Source: JAXMCK01 sp046349395 (GTDB lineage: Bacteria; Pseudomonadota; Alphaproteobacteria; Geminicoccales; Geminicoccaceae). From it: DNA of 64,000 nt. Shown piece by piece: positions 1 through 9,080 of the stretch. Below the pieces are notes generated by a model. The model worked only from the letters and a program-made list of their open reading frames with translations, searched no databases and was not told where the DNA came from. The position numbers and the translations under genes are program-made. The stretch's first letter is position 1. The number at the start of each line of letters is the position of its first letter. The stretch lies in the NCBI GenBank assembly GCA_046349395.1, contig JAXMCK010000004.1:310001-374000 (forward strand). Reading direction: 5' to 3'.

Positions 1-270
1 GTGGTGCCCTCGGCGACCCTGGCTCTGGCACTCCCGCCGGCCACCTCGACAGCGGGACTTGCCTGGACCGTCACCGCAGTCGATGCGCTGGGCGTCGATG
101 CCGGCACGAAGGTTGCGGACGCCGTGAAGACTCCCTCCCCCAGCCTCACCCTCGCACCCGGCGTCTGGAGCGTCACCCTCGCCCATGACGGCACGACGAT
201 CTCGCGCGAGGTGACCCTGAGCCCTGGGCAGACCGCGACCGAGCAGTTCGACCTCAAGGCCGGCGGCTGA
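1..270 (+). CDS. C-terminal end of a VWA-operon paralogue (5' truncated by window edge)
   Basis: The frame is open from the first base to a TGA at 268-270, so only the last 89 residues are visible. They form one beta-rich repeat (WTVTAVDALGVDAGTK, then an acidic/valine stretch ending in FDLKAGG). This closely matches the last complete repeat of the next gene (WTVESVDALGVPPGTK ... LDLNAG). I infer that the missing part is another VWA-type secreted protein and that the two genes are tandem duplicates, 72 bp apart. No catalytic motif is visible in this piece. Confidence 0.75.
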   Translation: MVPSATLALALPPATSTAGLAWTVTAVDALGVDAGTKVADAVKTPSPSLTLAPGVWSVTLAHDGTTISREVTLSPGQTATEQFDLKAGG

Positions 271-342
271 GACCCCCGCCGATCCTTCTCGTCAGGAGCC
301 CCGCGCCGCCTTAGCATCCCCTCGTCGCGCGGAGGGTGGTGC

Positions 343-2322
343 ATGTCGATGTGGCTCCTGCGGCTCCTGGTTCTTCTGCCCCTCGTCCTCACCTCGCCGC
401 TGCGCGCCGAGGATGCGCGCACGACGCTCATCGTCATGGACGCGTCGGGCAGCATGGCCGCCAAGATCGGCGGGGCTACGCGGATGGACATCGCCAAAGG
501 CGTCCTGCGCGACCTGGTCGCCAAGTGGGGCGACGAGGCGCCGCTCGGCCTCATGGCTTACGGCCACCGCCGCAAGAGCGACTGCGCCGACATCGAGCTG
601 CTGGCCGCTCCCGCACCGAGCAACGCCAAAGCGCTGCTCGCGGCCGTGAAGAAGCTGCAGCCCAAGGGCAAGACGCCGCTCGGCGCCTCGCTGGAGCAGG
701 CGGCCCGGGCGTTGCAAGGTACCGGCGGCCCGGCGACGGTCGTCCTCGTCACCGACGGCATCGAGAACTGCGCCAGCGATCCCTGCGCTATCGCGAAGGA
801 GCTGAAGGCCGCCCACGCGGACCTCGTCATCCAGGTCATCGGCTTCGCCACCGAGGAGTCGGCGAGGAAACAGCTCCAGTGCATCGCCGAGGCGGGCGGC
901 GGCGAACTGCACACCGCGGCGACCGCCGCCGAACTGGCGACGGCCGTGACGGTTGCCGCCACCGCTCCCCCGCCGCCTGCTCCGGCCCCCGCTCCCGAGC
1001 CGGCACCACCCCCTCCACCGGCCCCGAAGACGGCCCTCGTCGGCTTTACCGCACGGCTCGGCCAGAACGGCCCGGAGGTGGAGGATGCGCTGTCCTGGCG
1101 CGTCGAACGCCTCGACGGGAACGAGCCCGGGAAAGAAGCCTATGCCGGCGGCGGTGCCGGCTTCGCCACCACGCTCGACGCCGGGCGCTACCGGGTCACC
1201 GGCAAGGCCGCCAACGTGACGGCCACCATGGAGGTCACGGTCGCGGGCGGCCAGGACGAGAAGCACGTCCTGGTCCTCGATGCCGGCCGCGCCGCGCTGC
1301 AGGCCATTCCGTCGGCTGGCGGCGATCCGCTGCGCGGCCAGGGCGAGGTCGCCTGGACGGTCGAGCCGAAGCAGGGTCAGGAGCCACCGGCCGCGACGCC
1401 CGACCCCGTCCCCACTTTGCTCCTGGCCGCCGGCCCCTACGCCGTCACGGCGCGCAGCGGCCCCCTGCGGGCAACTGCACCGCTCGACGTGAAGGCGGGT
1501 GCCGAGACGACGACCATCGTCGACCTCCACGCCGGCACGCTCCACCTCGAAGCTGCCCTTGCCGAGGATGGCCCGCCGATCACCGACTGGCGCGATGCGA
1601 GCTGGCGCCTGACCGCCCTCGACGCCACCGGATACACGCCCGACGAGCCCGTGACCGAACTGGACGGCCCGGCACCGGCGGTGCTGCTGAGTGCGGGCAG
1701 GTATCGAGCCACGGCCCGCCTCGCGGGCGTGGAGGTCGCCAAGGACGCCGAGATCAAGGAGGGAGAGGAAACGACCGCCCGCATCGTCGTCCCCGCTTCC
1801 ACCGTCACGTTCACTGCCGCCCTCGCACCCGGCGCCGAGCCCTACACCGACTGGCGCGACGCCTCCTGGACGGTCGAGTCCGTCGATGCCCTGGGCGTGC
1901 CCCCGGGCACGAAGACAGCCGATGCGCTGGCCTCGGCCGCGCCGGAACTCAAGCTGACCCCCGGCCGCTGGAAGGTCGCCGTCACCAGCGGCGTCGCCAC
2001 CGCCCTGCGCGAGATCGACGTCAAGGCCGACACGACGGTCACCGAACGTCTCGACCTTAACGCCGGCCGAGTCACCGCCGACGCCCATCCCGCCGAGGGC
2101 ATCGAGCGCTCGGTCAACACCGTCTACGCCTTCCGCCCGCTGGCAGCCGACGGCACGCCCGGCGAGCCCCTCTATTCCGGGGGCTCGTCCGAGTCCCTTT
2201 CGATCATCCTTCCCGCCGGCCGCTACCAGGTCGAGGCCGTTGACCACGAGAACCGTACCGCCTCCGCGGTCCTCGACCTCGCCCCCGGCGCCTCGCCGAC
2301 CGTGGATCTGCTTCTGAAGTGA
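343..2322 (+). CDS. secreted von Willebrand factor A domain protein
   Basis: 659 residues. A hydrophobic signal peptide (about residues 3-22) is followed by a VWA domain with the MIDAS metal-binding motif DASGS at about 33-37 and a second conserved strand VLVTDG near 137. A proline-rich linker (about 207-230) leads to several related beta-sandwich-like repeats; two start with DWRDASW near residues 410 and 500. The family binds protein ligands through a bound divalent metal. The architecture suggests an exported surface or periplasmic protein, but the ligand is unknown. It sits in a probable operon with the truncated paralogue upstream and a secreted protein 11 bp downstream. Confidence 0.8.
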   Translation: MSMWLLRLLVLLPLVLTSPLRAEDARTTLIVMDASGSMAAKIGGATRMDIAKGVLRDLVAKWGDEAPLGLMAYGHRRKSDCADIELLAAPAPSNAKALLAAVKKLQPKGKTPLGASLEQAARALQGTGGPATVVLVTDGIENCASDPCAIAKELKAAHADLVIQVIGFATEESARKQLQCIAEAGGGELHTAATAAELATAVTVAATAPPPPAPAPAPEPAPPPPPAPKTALVGFTARLGQNGPEVEDALSWRVERLDGNEPGKEAYAGGGAGFATTLDAGRYRVTGKAANVTATMEVTVAGGQDEKHVLVLDAGRAALQAIPSAGGDPLRGQGEVAWTVEPKQGQEPPAATPDPVPTLLLAAGPYAVTARSGPLRATAPLDVKAGAETTTIVDLHAGTLHLEAALAEDGPPITDWRDASWRLTALDATGYTPDEPVTELDGPAPAVLLSAGRYRATARLAGVEVAKDAEIKEGEETTARIVVPASTVTFTAALAPGAEPYTDWRDASWTVESVDALGVPPGTKTADALASAAPELKLTPGRWKVAVTSGVATALREIDVKADTTVTERLDLNAGRVTADAHPAEGIERSVNTVYAFRPLAADGTPGEPLYSGGSSESLSIILPAGRYQVEAVDHENRTASAVLDLAPGASPTVDLLLK

Positions 2323-2333
2323 AGGGAGCGCCC

Positions 2334-3365
2334 ATGCGCCTCGCGATCGTCTTGGGCCTTCTGGCCCTCCTCGTTCCCTTCGGCCCCGCCCGAGCGATCG
2401 ACGAGGATCCGTGCAAGGACATCGAGGACACCATTCCGAGCCTGAAGGCCTGCATCGAGGATCTGACGAAGCGGATCGTCGAGCTCGAGAGCGAGGGTGA
2501 CGAGGCCGAAGCACCGGAAGAGGAGGAGAAGAAGAAACCCGAGGACGATCTGGCGGACCGGGTGAAGAAGATCGAGGACGCCTTCGCCTCCACGCTCGAG
2601 GTCAACGACCTGAAGATCAAGGGAGCGCTCCAGGTGCTCGACGGCGAGGAAGTAGTGTTCGTCGTCCAGCCCGAGGACGGCGGCCTCCGGGTCGAGGGCA
2701 AGAGCTCCGGCGGCACCGGCCGCTTCCTGCTGACCGCCACCAGCGACCTCACCGGCCTTCGCGCCTACAGCGGCGACGACAAGGTGGCGGGCCTCCTCAC
2801 CCGGCAGGAGGACAGCTCCGTCTTCGCCGGGGCCGGCGGCGTGGAAAGCAACATGGTGACCGGGTCCGACTTCAACGGCTGGCAGCTGAAGAGCGGCGAC
2901 AAGGAGTTCGCCAATATCGGCCGGCCCGCCGGGCGCGCCGTCGCCGTGCGGGTGATGGACGACCAGGGCCACGCCGTCGTGTCGGCAGGGTCCAATCCAG
3001 CACTCGGCGGTGCCGGACAGATCGCCGTCACCGCGGCGGGCCAGGAGCGTGCCTCGGCCTTCATGGCGGCGTCGAGCGGCGGCACCGGTTCGGTCTACGT
3101 TACGGACGGCAAGGTGCCTATCGCGGGCATCGACGCCGCCGAGCGCTACGTCGCCCTGTTCACACCGGGCGGTCAGGTGGCGGCCGCCCTGCGCAAGAGC
3201 AAGTCGACCGAAGGCGGCAACGTCTCGACCTATGGACCCGGTGGCGAGCAGGTCTTCTCGGCGGGCTCGGTCGGCGGCGGCGGGGGCGATGCCTGCGTCT
3301 GGCGCAAGTCCGAGCTCAAGCTCACCTGCCTCGGCATCGGCCTGCCGCTCGGGGGCGGCGGCTGA
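2334..3365 (+). CDS. secreted coiled-coil / glycine-rich repeat protein, function unknown
   Basis: I chose the ATG at 2334 because GAAGGGAG lies just upstream at 2321-2328, overlapping the stop of the VWA gene. 343 residues: signal peptide (MRLAIVLGLLALLVPFGPARA), a short cysteine-containing segment, a very acidic/lysine-rich coiled coil (about 25-85), then repeating glycine-rich beta strands. These resemble the shaft of a fibre or adhesin but I cannot assign a family. Coupling to the VWA gene suggests that the two exported proteins act together. Confidence 0.7.
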   Translation: MRLAIVLGLLALLVPFGPARAIDEDPCKDIEDTIPSLKACIEDLTKRIVELESEGDEAEAPEEEEKKKPEDDLADRVKKIEDAFASTLEVNDLKIKGALQVLDGEEVVFVVQPEDGGLRVEGKSSGGTGRFLLTATSDLTGLRAYSGDDKVAGLLTRQEDSSVFAGAGGVESNMVTGSDFNGWQLKSGDKEFANIGRPAGRAVAVRVMDDQGHAVVSAGSNPALGGAGQIAVTAAGQERASAFMAASSGGTGSVYVTDGKVPIAGIDAAERYVALFTPGGQVAAALRKSKSTEGGNVSTYGPGGEQVFSAGSVGGGGGDACVWRKSELKLTCLGIGLPLGGGG

Positions 3366-3378
3366 GCACGATGGAACT

Positions 3379-3418
3379 TAGAGGACAATTGTCCTTTGTA
3401 GTGGTACACTATCCTCTA
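3379..3418. promoter_or_regulatory. palindromic operator region upstream of spoVR
   Basis: A 14-bp perfect palindrome AGGACAATTGTCCT (3382-3395) is followed by TAGTG-GTA-CACTA (3399-3411), and the whole is bracketed by TAGAGGA (3379-3385) and TCCTCTA (3412-3418). It lies in the 124-bp gap before spoVR. The region is AT-rich against a GC-rich background, as expected for a regulator site. The regulator is not identifiable from the window. Confidence 0.5.
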
Positions 3419-3489
3419 CGGGGCAGTCCGGCCTCGACCGGTGCCGGTCGCCGCCCCATCTCTGCATGTCGGCAGCGAGCGGACGAGCG

Positions 3490-4893
3490 ATGACCAACTG
3501 GACCTTGCGCGACCTCGAATACTGGGACCAGCGGATCGGCGAGAAGGTCGCCGAGTTCGGCCTCGACTGCTACCCGCAGGAGTTCGAGGTCTGCGACCAG
3601 AACGCGATGCTGGGCTACATGGCCTATCACGGCATGCCGTCCCACTACCCGCACTGGTCGTTCGGCAAGTCGTTCGAGCAGACCAAGACCATGTACGACT
3701 ACGGCGTCCAGGGTCTGCCCTACGAGATGGTGATCAACTCCGATCCCTGCCTCGCCTATCTGATGCGCGACAACTCGCTCTGTCTGCAGGTCCTGACCGT
3801 CGCACACGTCTACGGGCACAACGACTTCTTCAAGAACAACTTCACCTTCACCTCGGCGACGCAGGCCGGAGAGACGATCGCGTCCTTCAAGGTGCGCGCC
3901 GATAGGGTGCGCAGCTATATCGAGGACCCCTCGATCGGCTCGGAGGCGGTCGAGGACTTCCTCGACGCGGCGCACGCCCTCTCCTTCAACCGCACCCACA
4001 ACCAGGCGATCCGCAAGGTGGGTGCCGCCGAGCAGCGCCAGCGCCTGATCGACTCGGCCTACCCGGCGCACGACCCGTATTCGCACCTGCGCAAGCGCGA
4101 GGAGCCGAAGCAGATCGATCTCGGGCACGAGCCGCTGCAGCCCGAGGCGGACCTGCTGCTCTACATCCGCGACCACAATCGCGAGCTGGCCGACTGGCAG
4201 AAAGACCTGCTCACCATCGTCGACGAGGAGGCCCGCTACTTCATCCCGCAGATCGAGACCAAGATCATGAACGAGGGGTGGGCCAGCTACTGGCACCACA
4301 AGATCATGACGAGCCTCGACCTGCCGCAGGAGATCCTCCTGGAGTTCATGGTCCGCCACAATCAGGTGATCTGCCCACACCCGGGTGGGCTCAACCCCTA
4401 CCATGTCGGGTTCGTCGTCTGGCACGACATCGAGAAGCGCTTCGGCGGCCCCGGCACCAAGGAGGGACGGGCCAAGATGTTCGAGGTGCGCGAGAGCGAC
4501 CGCGACGTCGCCTTCCTCCGCCGCTTCCTCACCGAGGAACTGATGCGCGAGCTCGACCTCTTCACCTGGAAGACCCGCGGCGAGCACTATGTCGTGTCCG
4601 AGGTCTCCGACGAGGAGCACTGGCAGGACGTGAAGGCGGCTCTGCTGCGTCAGGTGGGGACGGGCAGCTTCCCGACGATCCGTATCCACGACGCCAACTT
4701 CCGCGGCCGCCGGGCGCTGATGCTGGTGCACGACCATGACGGCCGCGACCTCGAGATGACCGCCGCCGAGAAGACGATGCTCCACCTGCGTAAGCTGTGG
4801 GGTGGCGAGGTCTACCTGCAGACCAGCGTACGCGGGAAGAAGACGATGATGAGCGTCACCGAGAGCGGCTTCGATGCCAAGCTGGTGAGCTGA
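3490..4893 (+). CDS. SpoVR family protein
   Basis: 467 residues from the ATG at 3490; another ATG at 3466 is possible. I preferred 3490 because of the purine-rich GAGCGGACGAG just upstream and because MTNWTLRDLEYWDQ is where family similarity begins. The conserved SpoVR core is obvious, including HGMPSHYPHWSFGK, INSDPCLAYLMR, HVYGHNDFF and NEGWASYWHHKIM. The family takes its name from a Bacillus spore-cortex protein and in proteobacteria is usually encoded with the kinase PrkA/YeaG and the VWA-like YeaH. Neither partner is next to it here. Its molecular role is unresolved; the many conserved His and Glu residues suggest metal binding. Confidence 0.9.
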   Translation: MTNWTLRDLEYWDQRIGEKVAEFGLDCYPQEFEVCDQNAMLGYMAYHGMPSHYPHWSFGKSFEQTKTMYDYGVQGLPYEMVINSDPCLAYLMRDNSLCLQVLTVAHVYGHNDFFKNNFTFTSATQAGETIASFKVRADRVRSYIEDPSIGSEAVEDFLDAAHALSFNRTHNQAIRKVGAAEQRQRLIDSAYPAHDPYSHLRKREEPKQIDLGHEPLQPEADLLLYIRDHNRELADWQKDLLTIVDEEARYFIPQIETKIMNEGWASYWHHKIMTSLDLPQEILLEFMVRHNQVICPHPGGLNPYHVGFVVWHDIEKRFGGPGTKEGRAKMFEVRESDRDVAFLRRFLTEELMRELDLFTWKTRGEHYVVSEVSDEEHWQDVKAALLRQVGTGSFPTIRIHDANFRGRRALMLVHDHDGRDLEMTAAEKTMLHLRKLWGGEVYLQTSVRGKKTMMSVTESGFDAKLVS

Positions 4894-4896
4894 TCC

Positions 4897-6528
4897 TCAG
4901 GCCGGCGGCGGGACCGGTGCTACCGCCTCCGCCACCGGCACCCCGCCGCTGCCACCGCCGCCGTCCGGACGCACGATCTTCACGCTGTCGCCCACGGTGA
5001 GCTGGCGGCCCCGGTCGAAGCCATTCAGCACGACGAACAGCTCGCGCGGATTCTCGACCCCCTGCATCTGCCGGGCGAGGCTGTCGATGGTGTCGCCCGC
5101 GCGCACCGGCACGATGCGGATGCGCAGCGGCTTCAGGGCGGCAGCCTCGCTCGGCGTCAGCCGGCGGAAGCTGCGGAGGCTGCGCTCGTAGGTCTGGACG
5201 TCGGCGGTGCTGAGATCGCCCGGCTGCGCGTAGATGAAGCGCCACATCTGCCCGCTGTCGCCCGGCACCGCCGCCGCCAATGCGACACCCTGCCGGTTGC
5301 CGATCTGTACTTGCAGGAAGCCGACCGCAGCCGGTCGACCGCCGACCTCCACGGTCTGCACCTGGTTGATCTGCTTGCCGCGGAACCAGTCCCGCTCCAG
5401 GTAGGTCGCGGGATTGCCGCTGCCGGGTGCGGCGTCGAAGACGAAGATGCGACCCTGCCGGTTCGTCCCCAGCACGGCCTCGCTGGTGTTCTTGAGTCGA
5501 TAGCCCTCCGGCGCGTTGAACGCGATCCGCATCTCGGGATGCTGGAAGGTGTTGCCCCGCACGAAACCCTGCTTCGGGTCGTCGCCGTAGATCACGCCGT
5601 CGATGGCGGCCAGGTACTGCTCGCGGTTGCGCTCGTTCGCACCCGGATCGACCTGCTTCACGGCCTCGGCGGCGGCGATCACCCGGTCCGGCGTGCGCGG
5701 ATGCGTGGAGAGCCAATTCGGCACCTCCTCGCCCTTGTCGCCGAGGCTGCGCTGGTAGCGGTCGTCCGATTCCAGCGCCTGGAGGAAGGAGCCCATGGCC
5801 TTCGGGTCGTAGCCGGCCGCCGCCATGTAGCGGATGCCCAGTTGGTCGGCCTCGAACTCCTGCTCGCGCGAGTAGCCGTTCACATAGCCGGTCACACCAT
5901 ACTGGACCGCCTGGCTGCCCAGCTGACCGCCGAGCCGGGCCCCCTGGTCGCCTGCCAGCACCCCGCCCAGCACCGTGGCCGCCACCTGGCCGAGCACGCC
6001 GGCGATGCCGGCCATCTGCGCGGTATCCGCACGCTGTGCGGAGTGCCGCGCGGTGACGTGCCCGATCTCGTGCCCCAGCACACCAGCAAGCTCCGCCTCG
6101 TCGTTGGCCAGCGCCAGGATGCCCCGTGTCGTGTAGACGTAGCCGCCCGGCAGGGCGAAGGCGTTGACCATCGGATCGTTGAGGTTGGTGAAGGTGAAGG
6201 GCTGCGAGGCGATCTGCTCGCCCGTCACGATCTGTTCCTTGCTGTCGCCGAGCGACGCCGCGGCACTGGGCTCGGCCTGAGCTGCCGCCTTGCGCACCTT
6301 CTCGCCCACCTTCTGCACATAGGCGACCGCCGTCGCGTCCGGATTGACCCCGCCGAACTGCGCCAGGACTTTCGAGTTCTCGCTGGCGCCGAGTTCCTTC
6401 TCCTGCGCCGGGCTCATCCAGGTGCGGACGGTCTGACCGGTCAGCGGATCGCGGCTGGTCGTGGTCGAGCAGGCGGCGAGTGCCAGGCTCGATGCGACGG
6501 CGGCGACCGCCAGAAGAGGCTTTCTCAT
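4897..6528 (-). CDS. M48 family zinc metalloprotease lipoprotein with LysM-like tail
   Basis: 543 residues. The lipoprotein signal ends in a lipobox LALAAC (Cys20). The zinc motif HEIGH is at 153-157, with the third ligand Glu in FEADQ near 226. These are the hallmarks of peptidase M48, like periplasmic BepA/LoiP proteases involved in outer-membrane protein quality control. The last ~60 residues (RAGDTIDSLARQMQG ... LTVGDSVKIV) look like a LysM/SPOR-type cell-wall-binding module. The start overlaps the stop of the upstream thermonuclease-like gene by ATGA, so the two are translationally coupled. It ends 3 bp from spoVR, which converges on it. Confidence 0.88.
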   Translation of the reverse strand: MRKPLLAVAAVASSLALAACSTTTSRDPLTGQTVRTWMSPAQEKELGASENSKVLAQFGGVNPDATAVAYVQKVGEKVRKAAAQAEPSAAASLGDSKEQIVTGEQIASQPFTFTNLNDPMVNAFALPGGYVYTTRGILALANDEAELAGVLGHEIGHVTARHSAQRADTAQMAGIAGVLGQVAATVLGGVLAGDQGARLGGQLGSQAVQYGVTGYVNGYSREQEFEADQLGIRYMAAAGYDPKAMGSFLQALESDDRYQRSLGDKGEEVPNWLSTHPRTPDRVIAAAEAVKQVDPGANERNREQYLAAIDGVIYGDDPKQGFVRGNTFQHPEMRIAFNAPEGYRLKNTSEAVLGTNRQGRIFVFDAAPGSGNPATYLERDWFRGKQINQVQTVEVGGRPAAVGFLQVQIGNRQGVALAAAVPGDSGQMWRFIYAQPGDLSTADVQTYERSLRSFRRLTPSEAAALKPLRIRIVPVRAGDTIDSLARQMQGVENPRELFVVLNGFDRGRQLTVGDSVKIVRPDGGGGSGGVPVAEAVAPVPPPA

Positions 6529-7277
6529 GGCAGCATCTCGATGTCGGCCCGTTGCTCGATCTCGATCATGGGTCCGCCATTGTCAAACACCCACCCCCGC
6601 ACCCGGATCCGGCGTCCCTCGAGGCTGTAGAGGTCGAGCCCCGCCTTCTTCACCACGGCCGCCACCTCCGGCCGCACCCGCACGGTGAAGTCGCGCCTCC
6701 GCTCCTGGCCGAAGTTGAGGTAGACGTCCTCCCCACCCCGCCCGACCGCCACGACGGTCCCCTCGACGAGCACGAACTCCCCCTCCTTGGCACTCACGGC
6801 CGTCGCCGGCTGCGGCCCGATCACGTCAGCTGCCCACACGCCGACCTTCGCCGCCCGGGCCTCGCCCTCGATCGCCAGCAGCTGGTCCAGCGCCGCCGGA
6901 TCCTGGTCGCCCACCGCCGCCATCGCGGCCAGTCCCCGCCCGACCAGATCGCCCTGCAGCCAGGTCCCGTCCGCCGCGTGGATCTGTGACCGCACCCTGC
7001 CCCGCCGATCGAGCGGCGGCTTCTCCGGCAGAACCACTCCACCGGCGACCAGAGCCTCGATTCGCTCCTTCGCATCGTCCCGGAGGGATGCGGGTATCAT
7101 GATCCCGCCCGGCACGACGTCCTGCCCGGTCGCGAGGTGCAGCACGAGCTCCCCCGACACCGACGTGACCGGCACCGGCGGCGGCTCTTCCGCGAGACCG
7201 GTCCGCGCGAGCGCCATCGACGCCGCCGTGCCGACTGCGAGCCGCAGAAGCCGTCGTCGTCGCGCAGCGCATTCCAT
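6525..7277 (-). CDS. thermonuclease (SNase)-like exported protein
   Basis: 250 residues from the ATG at 7277 (MECAARRRRLLRL); GTG starts at 7304/7301 lie a few codons upstream. A Tat-like or Sec signal region with a multi-arginine n-region and AVGTAASMALA is followed by an SNase-like OB-fold segment: LQGDLVGRGLAAM, EGEARAAKVGVWA, then a second half similar to an OB fold. The characteristic SNase phrases are present, but I do not see the full catalytic Arg-Glu-Arg set, so activity is uncertain. It overlaps the M48 gene by 4 bp. Confidence 0.6.
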   Translation of the reverse strand: MECAARRRRLLRLAVGTAASMALARTGLAEEPPPVPVTSVSGELVLHLATGQDVVPGGIMIPASLRDDAKERIEALVAGGVVLPEKPPLDRRGRVRSQIHAADGTWLQGDLVGRGLAAMAAVGDQDPAALDQLLAIEGEARAAKVGVWAADVIGPQPATAVSAKEGEFVLVEGTVVAVGRGGEDVYLNFGQERRRDFTVRVRPEVAAVVKKAGLDLYSLEGRRIRVRGWVFDNGGPMIEIEQRADIEMLP

Positions 7278-7323
7278 GGCGGCGGCTATAGCAGCGGGCA
7301 CCACCTCCGGTCCCGTGGCAGGA

Positions 7324-8004
7324 TCACGTGCGCCGCCGCACCGCCATCATGCGCACGCCCGTCCGCAACTCGAAGCCCAGCGACTCGTAGAGCCGGATCG
7401 CCGCAATGTTGCCCGCGAAGGCATGAAGGAGCGGCCGGTCACCCCGCCTCTCGATCTGGCCGGCCACGTAGGCCGAGAGCAGCCGCGCCAATCCCCGTCC
7501 GCGATGGTCGGGGTGCGAGCACACGCCACTGACCTCCACATACCCCCGCAGCGCCAAGCGCTCACCCGCCATGGCGACCAACTGCCCCTCCTCCCGCACG
7601 CCCCAGAACCGCCCGATCTCCAGCGCCCGCAGCGTGAACGGCCCAGGCTTGGTCAGTTCCGCCAGCGCCGCCATGTCCACGGCGTCAGCCGGACCCAGCG
7701 GCACGATCCGCGCGTCCTCCACCGCCTCCACGGGCCGCGCCGCCACCATCTGCACGCCCTCGCCCTCGAACACCGTTTCCAGACCGGCTGGCAGCCGGAT
7801 GGGATCCGGCTGCAGGAGGACGGCCACCTCCTCTGCCCCGACGAGATCGCCCAACGCTTCCAGCGACTCCGGTTCGTCGTCCCGAGCCGCAGCGAACGGC
7901 ACCACCCCGACCGGATAGCGCCGCGCCCGCTCCCCGCCCTCGGCAATGCCCGCATGCGTCGAGGTCAGCGCCGACCAGACCGCCCGGTCGAGATCGTGCC
8001 TCAT
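7324..8004 (-). CDS. GNAT family N-acetyltransferase
   Basis: 226 residues, starting at an ATG that overlaps the MarR gene's TGA (ATGA). The C-terminal half has GNAT motif A (VCSHPDHRGRGLARLLS, acetyl-CoA pyrophosphate loop) and motif B (FAGNIAAIRLYESLGFELR). The N-terminal half is a less conserved extension, as in double-GNAT or FR47-like proteins. Acceptor substrate unknown. Coupling to a MarR regulator suggests induction by a small molecule that the enzyme may acetylate (inference). Confidence 0.85.
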   Translation of the reverse strand: MRHDLDRAVWSALTSTHAGIAEGGERARRYPVGVVPFAAARDDEPESLEALGDLVGAEEVAVLLQPDPIRLPAGLETVFEGEGVQMVAARPVEAVEDARIVPLGPADAVDMAALAELTKPGPFTLRALEIGRFWGVREEGQLVAMAGERLALRGYVEVSGVCSHPDHRGRGLARLLSAYVAGQIERRGDRPLLHAFAGNIAAIRLYESLGFELRTGVRMMAVRRRT

Positions 8005-8480
8005 GACCGGGACCTTCCGCGCACCCGCAGCGGCCTCTCCGCCAGCCTGTCCTCCAGCACCGCCAAGTGCTGCAGCAACTCGTCCCCGAACCCGTCGCAG
8101 AGGTCGCCCACCGCCCGCTCCACCCCGGGCCACGCCTGCGCCTTCGCCGCGTCCACCAGAACCCTCCCTGCAGCCGTGAGCGTCAGCATCCGCCGCCGCC
8201 CATCCTCGGGTGCCGCCGCCACTTCGACCAGCCCCTGCTCCACCAGGTCGCCCACCGCCCGCGTGATACCCGGTTGCGTCACCCCCAGCGTCTCCGCCAG
8301 CTGCCCCACCGACAAGCTGCCAAACCTGTCGATCGCCGCCAGCAACGGATGCTGGCTCGCCGGCACCTTCGGCTCCAACCCGTCCAGCATCCCCTGCGTC
8401 TCCGCCTGCAACCTCTCTCCCAGCCGCTTCAGCCGCGTCCCCAGCGCCAGCAGCCCCAGATCCCTGACGATATCGTCCAT
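8001..8480 (-). CDS. MarR family transcriptional regulator
   Basis: 159 residues with a winged helix-turn-helix: GSLSVGQLAETLGVTQPGITRAV (recognition helices, about 54-76) and the wing EDGRRRMLTLTAAG. It is the first gene of a two-gene unit with the GNAT enzyme. The upstream region 8498-8515 is strikingly AT-rich, with the 8-bp palindrome TTATATAA at 8502-8509 and two copies of TGTTAT on the minus strand. This is a plausible promoter/autoregulatory site, though not a proven operator. Confidence 0.88.
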   Translation of the reverse strand: MDDIVRDLGLLALGTRLKRLGERLQAETQGMLDGLEPKVPASQHPLLAAIDRFGSLSVGQLAETLGVTQPGITRAVGDLVEQGLVEVAAAPEDGRRRMLTLTAAGRVLVDAAKAQAWPGVERAVGDLCDGFGDELLQHLAVLEDRLAERPLRVRGRSRS

Positions 8481-8556
8481 GGCCGCCGTTTCGATAACAT
8501 TTTATATAACAAAGCATGGAAATGCTCGATCGTCAAGCCGGTCAACCTCCGCCGCC

Positions 8557-8586
8557 TTGTGGCCCCGCCGCACCCGCTGCTATAGC
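8557..8586 (+). promoter_or_regulatory. probable sigma70 promoter of tRNA-Arg
   Basis: TTGTGG (8557-8562) and TATAGC (8581-8586) are separated by 18 bp. A start about 7 bp after the -10 places the transcript start almost at the tRNA 5' end (8595). Confidence 0.5.
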
Positions 8587-8594
8587 GACGCGGG

Positions 8595-8671
<77 letters not shown>

Positions 8672-8748
8672 CGCCATCATCGTAATGTCTTCGCTGTCAG
8701 CTACCGAGCCCAGCTTTCACGCGCCCCCGACGAGCGAAAGACTTTCGG

Positions 8749-9075
8749 CTATGCTCGGGTAACCTGCAGCCCCAGGTGAGCCACCATCGGATCGAAGTCG
8801 CGATCATTGTGCAGCAGCAGATGATTGTCCTCGATGCAGAACGTTCCGATCAGGTTGTCGATCGACCGGCGTACGGTAATTCCTCGCGAGCGTAGCTGGC
8901 GATAGTTGCGCGCCGCCGCGACAGCAACGTTCCGGCCCACCACAGGGACTGGACCGGAAAGATCTCCAGCGTCCGCCGCCCCGCTTCGGCCAGGCGCTCG
9001 TCCGGAAAACCCTGCAGCACCTCGGCGAGCACGAGATCGCCGACCAGGATCGAACCACGCCCGGTCGACGCCCGA
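8749..9075 (-). pseudogene. broken vapC-type PIN-domain toxin
   Basis: Two frames join to give a VapC-like sequence. An N-terminal part in one frame (ETDRLRA, ILVGDLVLAEVLQGF, LEIFPVQSL) switches near 8940-8945 to a second frame (VGRNVAVAAARNY, ITVRRSIDNLIGTFCIED, LLHNDRDFDPM). Three PIN acidic positions survive (E in LAEV, D in SIDN, D in NDRDFD), but the first catalytic Asp and the start codon are missing. Upstream, the reading frame runs directly into a fragment of an ABC ATPase gene. No vapB antitoxin is visible. It is a decayed toxin-antitoxin remnant. Confidence 0.75.
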
Positions 9076-9080
9076 AGCCG

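Noticed and set aside
292..2514. Very long open frame antisense to the VWA gene
   Set aside because: Arg/Gly-rich low-complexity translation with no family pattern; a product of high GC. The plus-strand protein has clear domains.
8732..8747. CGAAAG-A-CTTTCG as a terminator for the tRNA
   Set aside because: A 1-nt loop cannot form a hairpin and there is no U-tract.
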